In this document: positions 53,905 through 62,564 of the stretch, piece after piece | Position numbering within the stretch: position 1 is the stretch's first letter | Layout: every line of letters starts with the position of its first letter | Assembly (NCBI RefSeq): GCF_002419965.1 | Contig: NZ_DIHC01000043.1 | Location: 310,001 to 374,000, forward strand | Length of the DNA: 64,000 nucleotides | DNA from: Pseudomonas sp. UBA5706 | GTDB lineage: Bacteria > Pseudomonadota > Gammaproteobacteria > Pseudomonadales > Pseudomonadaceae | Direction of reading: 5' to 3' | The notes under the pieces: generated by a model | Databases searched by the model: none | The model's input: the letters and a program-made list of their open reading frames with translations, nothing else | Told to the model about the DNA's origin: nothing | Position numbers and translations under genes: made by a program

Positions 53905-54858
53905 TTAGATTCGCCTGCCGGTTTCGGATCTGCTCTTGTCGGCTGTCCCCTTGTCGAACGTCGCCTTGACGATCTCGCCGATGCCGCCGATGGCACCAAT
54001 CATCTGGCTGGCTTCCAGTGGCATGAGGATGACCTTGCTGTTATTGGCCGCGGACAACTTGCCGAGCGCGTCGATATACTTTTGCGCGACGAAATAGTTG
54101 ATGGCATGCACATCACCGGCAGCGATGGCTTCGGACACTACCTGCGTCGCGCGAGCCTCGGCTTCAGCCTGACGCTCACGAGCTTCGGATTCCAGAAACG
54201 CGGCTTGCCGCTCGCCTTCGGCTTCAAGAATCTGCGCTTGCTTCTTGCCTTCGGCCGTGAGAATGGCCGAGGCACGCAGGCCTTCGGCTTCAAGGATCTG
54301 GGCGCGTTTGATCCGCTCGGCTTTCATCTGTCCCGACATGGCGGCCATCAGGTCGGCGGGCGGGCTGATGTCCTTGATCTCGATGCGCGTGATCTTGATG
54401 CCCCAAGGCGCCGTAGCCTCATCGACGATGCGCAGCAGGCGTTCGTTGATGCCATCGCGTTGGCTGAGCATGGCGTCCAGCTCCATGGAGCCGAGCACCG
54501 TGCGGATGTTGGTCTGCAGCAGATTGCGAATCGCGTGCTGCAGGTTGTTCACCTCATACGCCGCCTGGGCGCAGTTAACTACCTGATAGAAGCAGACCGC
54601 ATCGATCTGCACAGTAGCGTTATCGGAGGTGATGACTTCCTGGGGCGGGATATCCAGCACCGTTTCCATCATGTTGATCTTGTGCCCAATGCGGTCTACC
54701 ACGGGGACGATGATGTTCAGCCCTGGCTTGAGGGTGTTGGTGTAGCGCCCGAAGCGTTCAACTGTCCATTGATAACCCTGAGGCACGACCTTGAAGCCCA
54801 TGAACACGATGGCGATAGCCAACGCGACGAACAATAAAACCACACTGCCGATCTGCAT
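53905..54858 (-). CDS. Stomatin-like SPFH/band 7 protein
   Basis: A 317-residue membrane-anchored protein: N-terminal hydrophobic segment (SVVLLFVALAIAIVFMGFKV), SPFH domain (VPQGYQWTVERFGRYTNTLK, IGHKINMMETVLDIPPQEVI, APWGIKITRIEIKDISPP) and a long Glu/Ala-rich coiled coil (AEGKKQAQILEAEGERQAAF). These form ring-shaped membrane assemblies (QmcA type). Operon with nfeD. Confidence 0.94.
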   Translation of the reverse strand: MQIGSVVLLFVALAIAIVFMGFKVVPQGYQWTVERFGRYTNTLKPGLNIIVPVVDRIGHKINMMETVLDIPPQEVITSDNATVQIDAVCFYQVVNCAQAAYEVNNLQHAIRNLLQTNIRTVLGSMELDAMLSQRDGINERLLRIVDEATAPWGIKITRIEIKDISPPADLMAAMSGQMKAERIKRAQILEAEGLRASAILTAEGKKQAQILEAEGERQAAFLESEARERQAEAEARATQVVSEAIAAGDVHAINYFVAQKYIDALGKLSAANNSKVILMPLEASQMIGAIGGIGEIVKATFDKGTADKSRSETGRRI

Positions 54859-54984
54859 AACCTGTCCCTGTTGTTAGCGATTAATGAGCACGTAAGTCGG
54901 GAAGAGTACGGTCACGCAATCCCTTCTGCGAATATTTCTTGTATCGAAAGCATGCCGCGCACCCGCGCCTGCGTCGGTCGGTGT

Positions 54985-55017
54985 GTCACCGCTGGCAAGC
55001 TGTGCTGCTACACGGCA
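54985..55017. repeat. REP-like repeat arm (family 1)
   Basis: CCGCTGGCAAGCTGTGCTGCTACAC is one arm of the repeat and runs into the 3' end of the LysR gene. Confidence 0.5.
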
Positions 55018-55916
55018 TCGATATTGGCTGGGTCATCGTTAAAGAATAGCTCGCGCATGAGATTGAAGACGGTGGTCTTCACTGCCGTATCCAGCGAGGT
55101 CCAGGCCAGACCCGTGAGGGCGCGATAATCACCCAGATATAACGGGCGCGACACTACGTCTGGCGGCAGCGCGCGGCCCGCGTGGTCAGGCAGCAGGCCG
55201 ATGCCCAGACCCGCCGAAACCAACGCCAGCATGGTGGTGAACTCGCCCAGCTCATCGGCCACTTCAAGCTTGCCACCCTGATCGGCAATAGCCCTTAGCA
55301 AGCCGTCATGAAACCCCGCAGCGTAACGTCGGGCAAGCATCAGCACGGGCAGATGCGCCAAGGCCTTCACCTCGATGAATGTTTGCACGGTCAAGGGGTG
55401 ATCAACGGGCAGCGCGACAATGATCGATTCTTGCAGCACGACCTGCGTCTGAACCCCGGAGTGGGGCGCTGGCAGCCGCATCAGGCCAAAGTCCAGTTGG
55501 CCGCTTTTAAGGGCATGCACCTGATCCGGCCCCGGCATGTCCTTGAGCACTAGCGCGATACCGGGATAGCGTTGGTGCGCCTGTCGAATCAAAGACGGCA
55601 GCACATCCGGCAGCACCGATGACACAAACCCCAGTCGTATCCGGCCGCTTTCACCGCGGCCCAATCCACGCGCGACATCAGCCGAGTGCTGAGCTTGATG
55701 CAACGTCGCCCGAGCTTCATCGAGAAACAACCGACCCACTTCTGTGAGCGTTACTGAGTGACGATTGCGATCAAGCAGGCGAACCCCCAGCCACGCTTCG
55801 AGCGCCTTGATCTGCATGCTAAGGGCGGGCTGCACGATAGCAAGGCGCTGCGCCGCGCGGCCAAAGTGCAACTCTTCAGCCAACGTTACAAAAGCCCTCA
55901 AGTGTTTGAGCTCCAT
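55008..55916 (-). CDS. LysR family transcription regulator
   Basis: A 302-residue regulator with the N-terminal winged helix (ELKHLRAFVTLAEELHFGRA, RLAIVQPALSMQIKALEAWL) and a periplasmic-binding-like effector domain (IRLGFVSSVLPDVLPSLIRQ, GIGLLPDHAGRALP). It is divergent from idnO-idnD, 159 bases away, and is likely to control that operon in response to a sugar acid; this is inferred from position. Confidence 0.92.
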   Translation of the reverse strand: MELKHLRAFVTLAEELHFGRAAQRLAIVQPALSMQIKALEAWLGVRLLDRNRHSVTLTEVGRLFLDEARATLHQAQHSADVARGLGRGESGRIRLGFVSSVLPDVLPSLIRQAHQRYPGIALVLKDMPGPDQVHALKSGQLDFGLMRLPAPHSGVQTQVVLQESIIVALPVDHPLTVQTFIEVKALAHLPVLMLARRYAAGFHDGLLRAIADQGGKLEVADELGEFTTMLALVSAGLGIGLLPDHAGRALPPDVVSRPLYLGDYRALTGLAWTSLDTAVKTTVFNLMRELFFNDDPANIDAV

Positions 55917-56075
55917 CTACGCTCCGCTGGTTATCAGATTTTGTGATCAGCACATCAGCAATCACCATTGGACTCGTGCCATGTCAGCGATGAGCATTGG
56001 TTATACGAGTGACGAGCCTTCGAGCCGTTCATCACCAAGAATGATGCAGCACAGAACGAGCACGAGGAATACCAC

Positions 56076-56846
56076 ATGGCTGTCCTGGAAAGCTTCCGTC
56101 TCGACGGAAGAATCGCGCTGATTACGGGCTCAAGCGCTGGTATCGGCTTGGCTATCGCACGTGGGCTGGCCGAGGCGGGCGCCCGGGTCATACTTAACGG
56201 ACGCAACGTCGACACGTTGCAGTTGGCGGCTGCGGCGTTGGTCGGGGAGGGGCATGACGTCCATACCCAAGCCTTTGACGTGACAGACAGCACGGCGGTG
56301 AGCGGGGCGGTCCAGGACATCGAAAACCGCGTCGGCCCGCTGGACATTCTGGTCAACAATGCGGGGATTCAGCGCCGCGGACCGCTGGCCGAGTTCACTG
56401 AGGCGAACTGGCACGAGCTGATGCGCACCAATCTGGACAGCGCATTCTTCGTCGGTCAGGCCGTAGCACGTTGCATGATCCCTCGAGGTCGTGGACGCAT
56501 CATCAATATTTGTTCGGTACAGAGCGAATTGGGCCGACCCAACATTGCCCCCTACGCCGCAAGCAAGGGCGCGCTCAAGATGCTGACCAAAGGCATGGCG
56601 ATCGACTGGGGACCGCATGGCCTGAACGTTAACGGCATCGGGCCGGGCTACTTCAAGACCGAGCTGAATGCGGCGTTGGTCGCCAATCCTGAATTCAGCG
56701 ACTGGCTGGTGCATCGCACACCGAGTCGTCGCTGGGGTGAAGTCTCTGAGCTGGCCGGGGCCGCTGTGTTCCTGGCGTCCGATGCCGCAAGTTTCGTTAA
56801 CGGCCACATCCTTTACGTCGACGGCGCCATCACGGCATCTTTGTAA
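56076..56846 (+). CDS. idnO: Gluconate 5-dehydrogenase-like short-chain dehydrogenase
   Basis: A 256-residue SDR with TGSSAGIGLAIARGLAEAGA (nucleotide loop), LVNNAGIQRRGPLAEF, the catalytic Ser/Tyr/Lys in CSVQSELGRPNIAPYAASKG, and NGIGPGYFKTELNAALVANP, close to IdnO, which reduces 5-ketogluconate to gluconate. The next gene is an idonate dehydrogenase, 13 bases downstream. Confidence 0.85.
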   Translation: MAVLESFRLDGRIALITGSSAGIGLAIARGLAEAGARVILNGRNVDTLQLAAAALVGEGHDVHTQAFDVTDSTAVSGAVQDIENRVGPLDILVNNAGIQRRGPLAEFTEANWHELMRTNLDSAFFVGQAVARCMIPRGRGRIINICSVQSELGRPNIAPYAASKGALKMLTKGMAIDWGPHGLNVNGIGPGYFKTELNAALVANPEFSDWLVHRTPSRRWGEVSELAGAAVFLASDAASFVNGHILYVDGAITASL

Positions 56847-56859
56847 TTCGGAGGACCTC

Positions 56860-57906
56860 ATGCAAGCCATTGTCTGCCATGCCGCGAAAGACCTGCGTGT
56901 AGAAGCCCTGGAGCAGGCGCCAGGGTTGGCGCGCGACCAGTTGCGCGTGCGGGTTGCCCGCGGCGGGATCTGCGGTTCGGATCTGCATTACTACCAGCAC
57001 GGAGGTTTCGGTGCTGTGCGCCTAAAAGAGCCGATGGTACTCGGTCACGAAATCTCGGCGGTGATCGACGAGGTGGGCGATCCACAAGGCGGTTTCAGCG
57101 TCGGCCAGCGTATTTCGGTTTCTCCCTCCCGGCCATGCAGCGATTGCAGATACTGCCAGGAGGGCCTGCCCAATCATTGCCTGAACATGCGCTTCTACGG
57201 CAGCGCGATGCCGTTTCCGCACATTCAGGGCGCCTTCCGCGAAACCCTGGTGATCGACAGCCGCCAGGCGCATTTATTGGCATCCGGCACGACGTTGGCT
57301 GAAGGGGCGCTGGCTGAGCCGCTCTCGGTGGGCTTGCATGCGATTCAGCGCGCCGGTGGGGTGTTCGGCAAGCGCGTGCTGGTCACCGGATGCGGCCCGA
57401 TTGGCAATCTGCTGATCGGCAGCCTGCGGGCAGCGGGAGCGTTGCAGATCGTTGCGGCGGACTTAAGCGACAGCGCCTTGGCGTGTGCGCGCCGCATGGG
57501 TGCCAGCCAAACGCATAATCTCAAGGACGAACCTGAAGCACTGGCCCGCTACACCGCTGACAAAGGCCACTTCGATGTGATGTTCGAAGCGTCCGGCAGC
57601 GCTCAGGCACTGCGCGACGGGCTGAGCTGCGTTCGGCCTCGGGCCGTGGTGGTGACGGTGGGGCTGGGCGGCGATGTCTCGATTCCGTTGAACGTGGTGG
57701 TCGGCAAGGAAATCGATTTGCGCGGCACCTTCCGCTTTCATCCTGAATTCGCCCAGGCGGTGGATCTGCTCAATCGCAAGGCCATCGACGTGACGCCGGT
57801 GATTTCCCACACCCTCCCGTTCAATGAAGCAGTGCAGGCGTTTGAGTTAGCGGGGGACAAGCAGCAGGCAATGAAAGTAGTGTTGGACTTTGGGGTTCGC
57901 GAGTAG
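56860..57906 (+). CDS. idnD: L-idonate 5-dehydrogenase-like zinc alcohol dehydrogenase
   Basis: A 348-residue medium-chain dehydrogenase. The catalytic-zinc region has GGICGSDLHYYQHGG and VLGHEISAVI, the structural zinc site is CSDCRYCQEGLPNHC (four Cys), and the Rossmann motif is VLVTGCGPIGNLLIGSL. SD GGAGG lies six bases before the ATG. With idnO it would convert L-idonate to 5-ketogluconate and then gluconate; no kinase or transporter is adjacent. Confidence 0.85.
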   Translation: MQAIVCHAAKDLRVEALEQAPGLARDQLRVRVARGGICGSDLHYYQHGGFGAVRLKEPMVLGHEISAVIDEVGDPQGGFSVGQRISVSPSRPCSDCRYCQEGLPNHCLNMRFYGSAMPFPHIQGAFRETLVIDSRQAHLLASGTTLAEGALAEPLSVGLHAIQRAGGVFGKRVLVTGCGPIGNLLIGSLRAAGALQIVAADLSDSALACARRMGASQTHNLKDEPEALARYTADKGHFDVMFEASGSAQALRDGLSCVRPRAVVVTVGLGGDVSIPLNVVVGKEIDLRGTFRFHPEFAQAVDLLNRKAIDVTPVISHTLPFNEAVQAFELAGDKQQAMKVVLDFGVRE

Positions 57907-57930
57907 CCATTCCGGCGATCATCGCAACCT

Positions 57931-57996
57931 GTGGCGGCACGGCTTGCTGGTGGCAGCGATTTCAAGAAAGCCACCGCCGCTCAGCCGTGCTGTCAC
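57931..57996. repeat. REP-like palindromic repeat (family 1 variant)
   Basis: GTGGCGGCACGGCTTGCTGGTGGCAGCG pairs roughly with CCACCGCCGCTCAGCCGTGCTGTCAC, between convergent idnD and the GspE-like gene. Confidence 0.6.
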
Positions 57997-58015
57997 AGCA
58001 CTTATATTGGCTGAT

Positions 58016-59800
58016 CTAACGCTGCTCACTCTGTGGCGTCACCCGCAGCACTTCCTCGATGGTCGTTAAACCTGCCGCGACTTTCTGCGCGCCGGACAGG
58101 CGCAGGCTGCGCATGCCATCCTTGAAGCCCTGGCGCCGTAATGCCGTGAGATCCAGGTCCGCAGCGATCAGGGTTTTCACCGCATCGGACATCAGCATGA
58201 TTTCGTAGACGCCCGCCCGCCCGCGATAACCGGTGTCGCGGCACTCTGCGCAACCCACTGCCCGCTGCGCACCGCTGGGCACAGGCGCCTGCCAAGGTCG
58301 GGTCAGGGTTTGCCAGTCGACTTCGTCGATCTCCACCGCAGCTTTGCAATGCGGGCACAACGTACGCACCAGGCGCTGAGCCATCACGCCCAGAATCGTC
58401 GCCTTAAGCAGGTAATGCGGTACGCCCAGCTCCAGCAGTCGGCTGATCGCGCTGGGTGCGTCGTTGGTGTGCAGCGTTGAAAGTACGAGGTGACCGGTGA
58501 GGGCCGCCTGAATCGCCATCTCGGCGGTCTCCAGATCACGGATCTCGCCGATCATGATGATGTCAGGGTCTTGCCGCATCAGGGCGCGAACACCGCTGGC
58601 GAAGGTCAGGTCGATGTTGTGCTGAACCTGCATCTGGTTGAACGCAGGCTCGACCATTTCGATGGGGTCCTCGATGGTGCACAGGTTTACCTCCGGCGTC
58701 GCCAGCTTCTTCAGCGTGGTGTACAGCGTGGTGGTCTTGCCGGAACCGGTCGGTCCGGTCACCAAAATGATGCCGTTGGGTTGGCGAGTCATCCCTTCCC
58801 AGCGCCGCAAGTCATCACCCGAGAAACCCAGTTGGTCGAAATCCTTGAGCAGCACCTCGGGGTCGAATATCCGCATTACCATCTTTTCGCCGAATGCTGT
58901 AGGCAAGGTCGACAGACGCAATTCGACTTCTCCGCCATCAGGTGTCTTGGTTTTGACCCGGCCATCCTGCGGCTTGCGCTTCTCGGCCACGTTCATTCGG
59001 CCCAGACTTTTCAGGCGGCTGGTCACCGCCATCGTCACCTGCGGCGGGAACTGGTAGACGTTGTGCAGCACGCCGTCGATGCGAAAACGCACGGTGCCGG
59101 CTTCTCGGCGAGGCTCGATGTGAATATCGCTGGCCCGCTGCTGGTAGGCGTACTGGAACAGCCAGTCGACGATATTGACGATGTGCGCGTCGTTCGCATC
59201 GGGCTCCTGATCGCTGGCGCCGAGCTTGAGCAACTGTTCGAAGTTGCCCAGGTTGCTCACTTTCTGATCGGACGCACTGGCGCCACTGACCGATTTGGCC
59301 AGCCGATAGAACTCGACGGCCAGTTTCTGCACATCGACCGGATTGGCAACGACACGCTTGATCGGCATTTTCAGCACGTGCATCAAGTCCGCTTCCCATG
59401 CCTTCACGTAAGGCTGGGCGCTGGCGATGGTCACACATTCGCGATCTGCGGCGACGGCGAGGATCTTGTGGCGCTGCGCGAAGGCATAGGACATCAAGGG
59501 CGTGACGGCGGCTACGTTGATTTTCAACGGGTCAATGCGCATGTAGGGCTGGCCCGCCTGTTCGGCGAGCCACGCGGTGAGGCTTTCAAGGTCAAGCTTC
59601 TTGCCCGCCCGCTTCAGGTTGGCAAACTGTTGGGCAGCGATGAACTCCAGCGGGTGGGTCTGCTGGTTCTGTGCACTTCTACGCAAGGTCAGTGCGTACT
59701 CGGCATTGTCTTGATCGAGGTATCCCTGCGCGACCAGATCGCGCAGCACTTCATTCAGATCTAGCCAGCGGTCCTGGGAAGAGGGGGCGAGGACGGACAT
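58016..59800 (-). CDS. GspE/PilB-family secretion ATPase
   Basis: A 594-residue ATPase with an N-terminal T2SSE domain (WLDLNEVLRDLVAQGYLDQD), a linker, and the GspE core: SDIHIEPRREAGTVRFRIDG, Walker A GPTGSGKTTTLY (about residue 346), Asp box IEDPIEMVEP, Walker B RQDPDIIMIGEIRDLETAEM, His box TLHTNDAPSAISRL and a tetracysteine zinc motif (CPHC...CAECRDTG). It is orphan here, without pseudopilin, secretin or PilC-like genes, so it may power a type II or type IV pilus-like machine encoded elsewhere. Confidence 0.92.
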   Translation of the reverse strand: MSVLAPSSQDRWLDLNEVLRDLVAQGYLDQDNAEYALTLRRSAQNQQTHPLEFIAAQQFANLKRAGKKLDLESLTAWLAEQAGQPYMRIDPLKINVAAVTPLMSYAFAQRHKILAVAADRECVTIASAQPYVKAWEADLMHVLKMPIKRVVANPVDVQKLAVEFYRLAKSVSGASASDQKVSNLGNFEQLLKLGASDQEPDANDAHIVNIVDWLFQYAYQQRASDIHIEPRREAGTVRFRIDGVLHNVYQFPPQVTMAVTSRLKSLGRMNVAEKRKPQDGRVKTKTPDGGEVELRLSTLPTAFGEKMVMRIFDPEVLLKDFDQLGFSGDDLRRWEGMTRQPNGIILVTGPTGSGKTTTLYTTLKKLATPEVNLCTIEDPIEMVEPAFNQMQVQHNIDLTFASGVRALMRQDPDIIMIGEIRDLETAEMAIQAALTGHLVLSTLHTNDAPSAISRLLELGVPHYLLKATILGVMAQRLVRTLCPHCKAAVEIDEVDWQTLTRPWQAPVPSGAQRAVGCAECRDTGYRGRAGVYEIMLMSDAVKTLIAADLDLTALRRQGFKDGMRSLRLSGAQKVAAGLTTIEEVLRVTPQSEQR

Positions 59801-59911
59801 GCGGGCTCCTTTGGACGAGACGGCTTACTTCGTAGATGAGCAAGACTAGTCCCAAGCGTGCCAGTTGTTGCGTCCTGCAGGTAGTGAAGCGTTGCCAATA
59901 TTTTCGGCAGC

Positions 59912-60259
59912 TCAACCGACAGCGAGTGAGACGGGCTCGGATAGGACGTGCAAATCGCCGATCGGTTCCAGAGTGACTGTACAGACATTGACCAGATTGC
60001 GCATTTTTTCACCAATGACCTGTGCCCGGTGCCAGGTCAAGCCATCTACTTCAATCTCAATCATCAACATGCCCTCTTGTTGCAGAACGCTGACCTGCTG
60101 CGGGACCAGGTACTGCATGGCGAACAGATTCAGCACCTTGCAGATCAGATCCGGCTCGGCCTCGGCGAGGATCTGATAACGCGAGCGGCAGTGAGCATTG
60201 CCAGCAGACCAGGCATCGTGGCGTAGCGGGGCAGCGTTGACGGCTTCGAGGTGCGGCAT
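59912..60259 (-). CDS. Hypothetical protein with ACT-like fold
   Basis: A 115-residue cytosolic protein starting MPHLEAVNAAPLRHDAWSAG, with SD GGAG nine bases upstream. Residues 35-105 (ICKVLNLFAMQYLVPQQVSV, MLMIEIEVDGLTWHRAQVIG) suggest a beta-alpha-beta ACT-type ligand domain. It is divergent from the Lrp regulator. Family seems Pseudomonas-typical; no function is known to me. Confidence 0.7.
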   Translation of the reverse strand: MPHLEAVNAAPLRHDAWSAGNAHCRSRYQILAEAEPDLICKVLNLFAMQYLVPQQVSVLQQEGMLMIEIEVDGLTWHRAQVIGEKMRNLVNVCTVTLEPIGDLHVLSEPVSLAVG

Positions 60260-60421
60260 CCTGAACTCTCCTGTTTTCACCCCGCTGCGCAATGGCGCAT
60301 CGACGGCTGTTTGATTGAAGAAAGTCTTACATGCCGAAAAAGAAATTTCTGGTCCATCTTTAACTGGATTACGCTTGTTGAGACTTGTTAATGCGCGGCG
60401 GAAAGTTTTAGGGAATTGATT

Positions 60422-60892
60422 ATGCAAATCGAGATGGACACGTATGATCGCAAGATCCTGGCGCTGCTGCAGGAGGACGCCTCGTTGTCCAGCGCACAAA
60501 TCGCGGAACAGGTCGGACTGTCTCAGTCGCCGTGCTGGCGCAGGATTCAGCGATTGAAGGATGAGGGTGTGATACGAAGGCAGGTGACGTTGCTGGATCG
60601 CAAGAAAATAGGGCTGAATACCCAGATATTTGCCGAGGTCAAACTCAATGCCCACGGCCGCTCGAACTTCACCGAATTCACTGAGGCGATTCGCGGGTTT
60701 CCAGAGGTGTTGGAGTGTTATGTACTGATGGGGTCGGTGGACTTTCTGCTGCGTATCGTAACGCCGGATATTGAAGCGTATGAGCGGTTTTTCTTCGAGA
60801 AACTATCGCTGGTGCCGGGCATTCAGGAGGTGAACTCAACCGTGGCGCTTTCTGAAATCAAGTCGACGACGAGTTTGCCGATCGGTCGTTAA
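60422..60892 (+). CDS. Lrp/AsnC family transcription regulator
   Basis: A 156-residue regulator: N-terminal helix-turn-helix (YDRKILALLQEDASLSSAQI, VGLSQSPCWRRIQRLKDEGV) and a C-terminal RAM/ACT-like ligand domain (FPEVLECYVLMGSVDFLLRI). The ATG at 60422 follows AGGG; an in-frame TTG lies six bases earlier. Its target is not clear; the divergent small ACT-like gene is a candidate. Confidence 0.93.
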   Translation: MQIEMDTYDRKILALLQEDASLSSAQIAEQVGLSQSPCWRRIQRLKDEGVIRRQVTLLDRKKIGLNTQIFAEVKLNAHGRSNFTEFTEAIRGFPEVLECYVLMGSVDFLLRIVTPDIEAYERFFFEKLSLVPGIQEVNSTVALSEIKSTTSLPIGR

Positions 60893-60959
60893 TCGGCATT
60901 CACGTGTAGGCGCATGCTTTGGGTGAGGCTAGTATCGAGCAAATCGCACCTGCTCACCC

Positions 60960-61022
60960 GTAGCGGTCCGGCTTGCCGGCGGATGCGTCTGGCGCTACCG
61001 CTGGCAAGCCGTACTGCTGCAG
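60960..61022. repeat. REP-like palindromic repeat (family 1, best copy)
   Basis: GTAGCGGTCCGGCTTGCCGG and CTGGCAAGCCGTACTGCTGC form inverted arms around a 23-base centre between convergent genes. Confidence 0.75.
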
Positions 61023-61037
61023 GTCTGGCGCTGACGA

Positions 61038-62405
61038 TCAGACCTTCAACAACGTCTTCCACGCCCTGCTTTGCAGCACAGTGATGGCCTGTTGCACGCG
61101 GGCGTCAAGGATTTCGTCGCTGATGTCCAGGTGCGCCAGCTGCTCTAGCTTGTTCAGCTCGCCATACAAGCGATCCAGTTCCGGCAACTCCAACGTCTGG
61201 CGCGCATGGTGCAGCCATACTTGGATACGCTCGATGCGCGGCAGTTGCTCAGCCAGATCTTCCGGCTGCTGCTGATAGCGCGCCAGATTCAACGCTGTCG
61301 CCTCATCTCCCAGCAAGCGCGGCATCCAGCTGCTGAGCATCGCGTGGCCCTGGCGATTGCCACGGTTGTTGCGCTCGACGGTCCAGCTTTGCGTCATCAA
61401 CCAGCGCGAAGTGGTCAGCGAGAACAGGCCCCAGCGCGGATCTTCAAGCTCTTCGATGAATTGCTCATGGGCCGCGGCGCGCACGTCGGCATCTTCCTGG
61501 CCAGCCTGAACCAGCGTGCGCCAATCTTCCAGCAGGGCGTCCAGTGCAGCGCGCAGGTCATGAGTGGTGGCACGTGGTGCGGCCTGGCCCAGGCTACCGG
61601 TCAGCGCGCGTAACTCGGCAAGCACGTCGACCCAGTCCTGCAACAGGCTCCAGTGCCCGTTGAAGCGGTATTGCTCTGCCAGGCGCTGACTGCTGCCCAA
61701 CAAGTACCAGGCAAGTGCGCGGTAGGCGTCGTCCACGGAGGTCTCGGCATGCAGTTGCGGTGCAGGCAGTTTGATCGAGTAGCTATTGGCATCGAACAGG
61801 CGATAGCCCCGTTCTGCCTTGCTGATGTCACACGGCATAAGCGCCAGGTTCTCGGCCAGCTCGGCGGCCAGTTCCAGCAATGCGCCAGGCTCTCCCTCAC
61901 GCAGTTCCAGTTCCAGCTCGCAGATTTCTTCCTGCTGTTTGCCTGCGATGACCTTGCCCAGATCCAGCGCAGCCTCGATCACCACCTTGGACTTGCCACG
62001 GCCCCAGGCAATTTCTGCCTTCTCGCGCACGAAATCAGTGGTGAACACCGGCTTGATGGTTTTCTTGTCCAGATCCGCCAGTTGCTCGGGCCAGCACTCG
62101 CCGTCGAGCTTCTTCACGTCCAGTTTGGCCTTGGGCAAGTCCCAATTGTATTCGTTGCGCTCGGACAGACCGGCAACGCTTTGGCCGCGGGTCTTGAGGG
62201 TCTGGATGATTGCGTCGCCATCACGGCGCAGGCGCAACGCAACCTTGGCGTGGGCAAGTTCGCGTTCAGGGGTGTCGAAGTATTGATTGAACAGCTCCAG
62301 ACGCTCCCAGCCACTTTTGTTGCGTTTCTTCAGCAACGGATGGTCGCGCAGGGCAATGAGGGTTTCGCGGCTGACGCGGAGTTTGATTTCGGTTTCTTTC
62401 TGCAT
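61038..62405 (-). CDS. CYTH-CHAD inorganic triphosphatase (YgiF-like)
   Basis: A 455-residue two-domain protein. The CYTH domain (residues 1-200) starts with the signature KETEIKLRVS and has YFDTPERELAHAKVALRLRR, EIAWGRGKSKVVIEAALDLG and ELELELREGE. The CHAD domain (215-455) is helical and His/Arg-rich, for polyphosphate binding. E. coli YgiF hydrolyses inorganic triphosphate. The ATG at 62405 is chosen by the family start. It is divergent from argE. Confidence 0.9.
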   Translation of the reverse strand: MQKETEIKLRVSRETLIALRDHPLLKKRNKSGWERLELFNQYFDTPERELAHAKVALRLRRDGDAIIQTLKTRGQSVAGLSERNEYNWDLPKAKLDVKKLDGECWPEQLADLDKKTIKPVFTTDFVREKAEIAWGRGKSKVVIEAALDLGKVIAGKQQEEICELELELREGEPGALLELAAELAENLALMPCDISKAERGYRLFDANSYSIKLPAPQLHAETSVDDAYRALAWYLLGSSQRLAEQYRFNGHWSLLQDWVDVLAELRALTGSLGQAAPRATTHDLRAALDALLEDWRTLVQAGQEDADVRAAAHEQFIEELEDPRWGLFSLTTSRWLMTQSWTVERNNRGNRQGHAMLSSWMPRLLGDEATALNLARYQQQPEDLAEQLPRIERIQVWLHHARQTLELPELDRLYGELNKLEQLAHLDISDEILDARVQQAITVLQSRAWKTLLKV

Positions 62406-62564
62406 GGCCGGAGAATCCAAGCGCTCTATTGCGGGTAACAGGAGACGCAACCGGAATCGACACAGCTGCATGGGTCGTGCAGTGTACAGGACATCAACCG
62501 TGACCGTTTATTACTGCTGTCTAATCAACCTATGATCAAAGGTCAGCCTCAAAAGGAGCCGCCT

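Noticed and set aside
58490..59764. Long plus-strand frame opposite the GspE-like gene
   Set aside because: No family resemblance and no SD; mirrors the ATPase gene.
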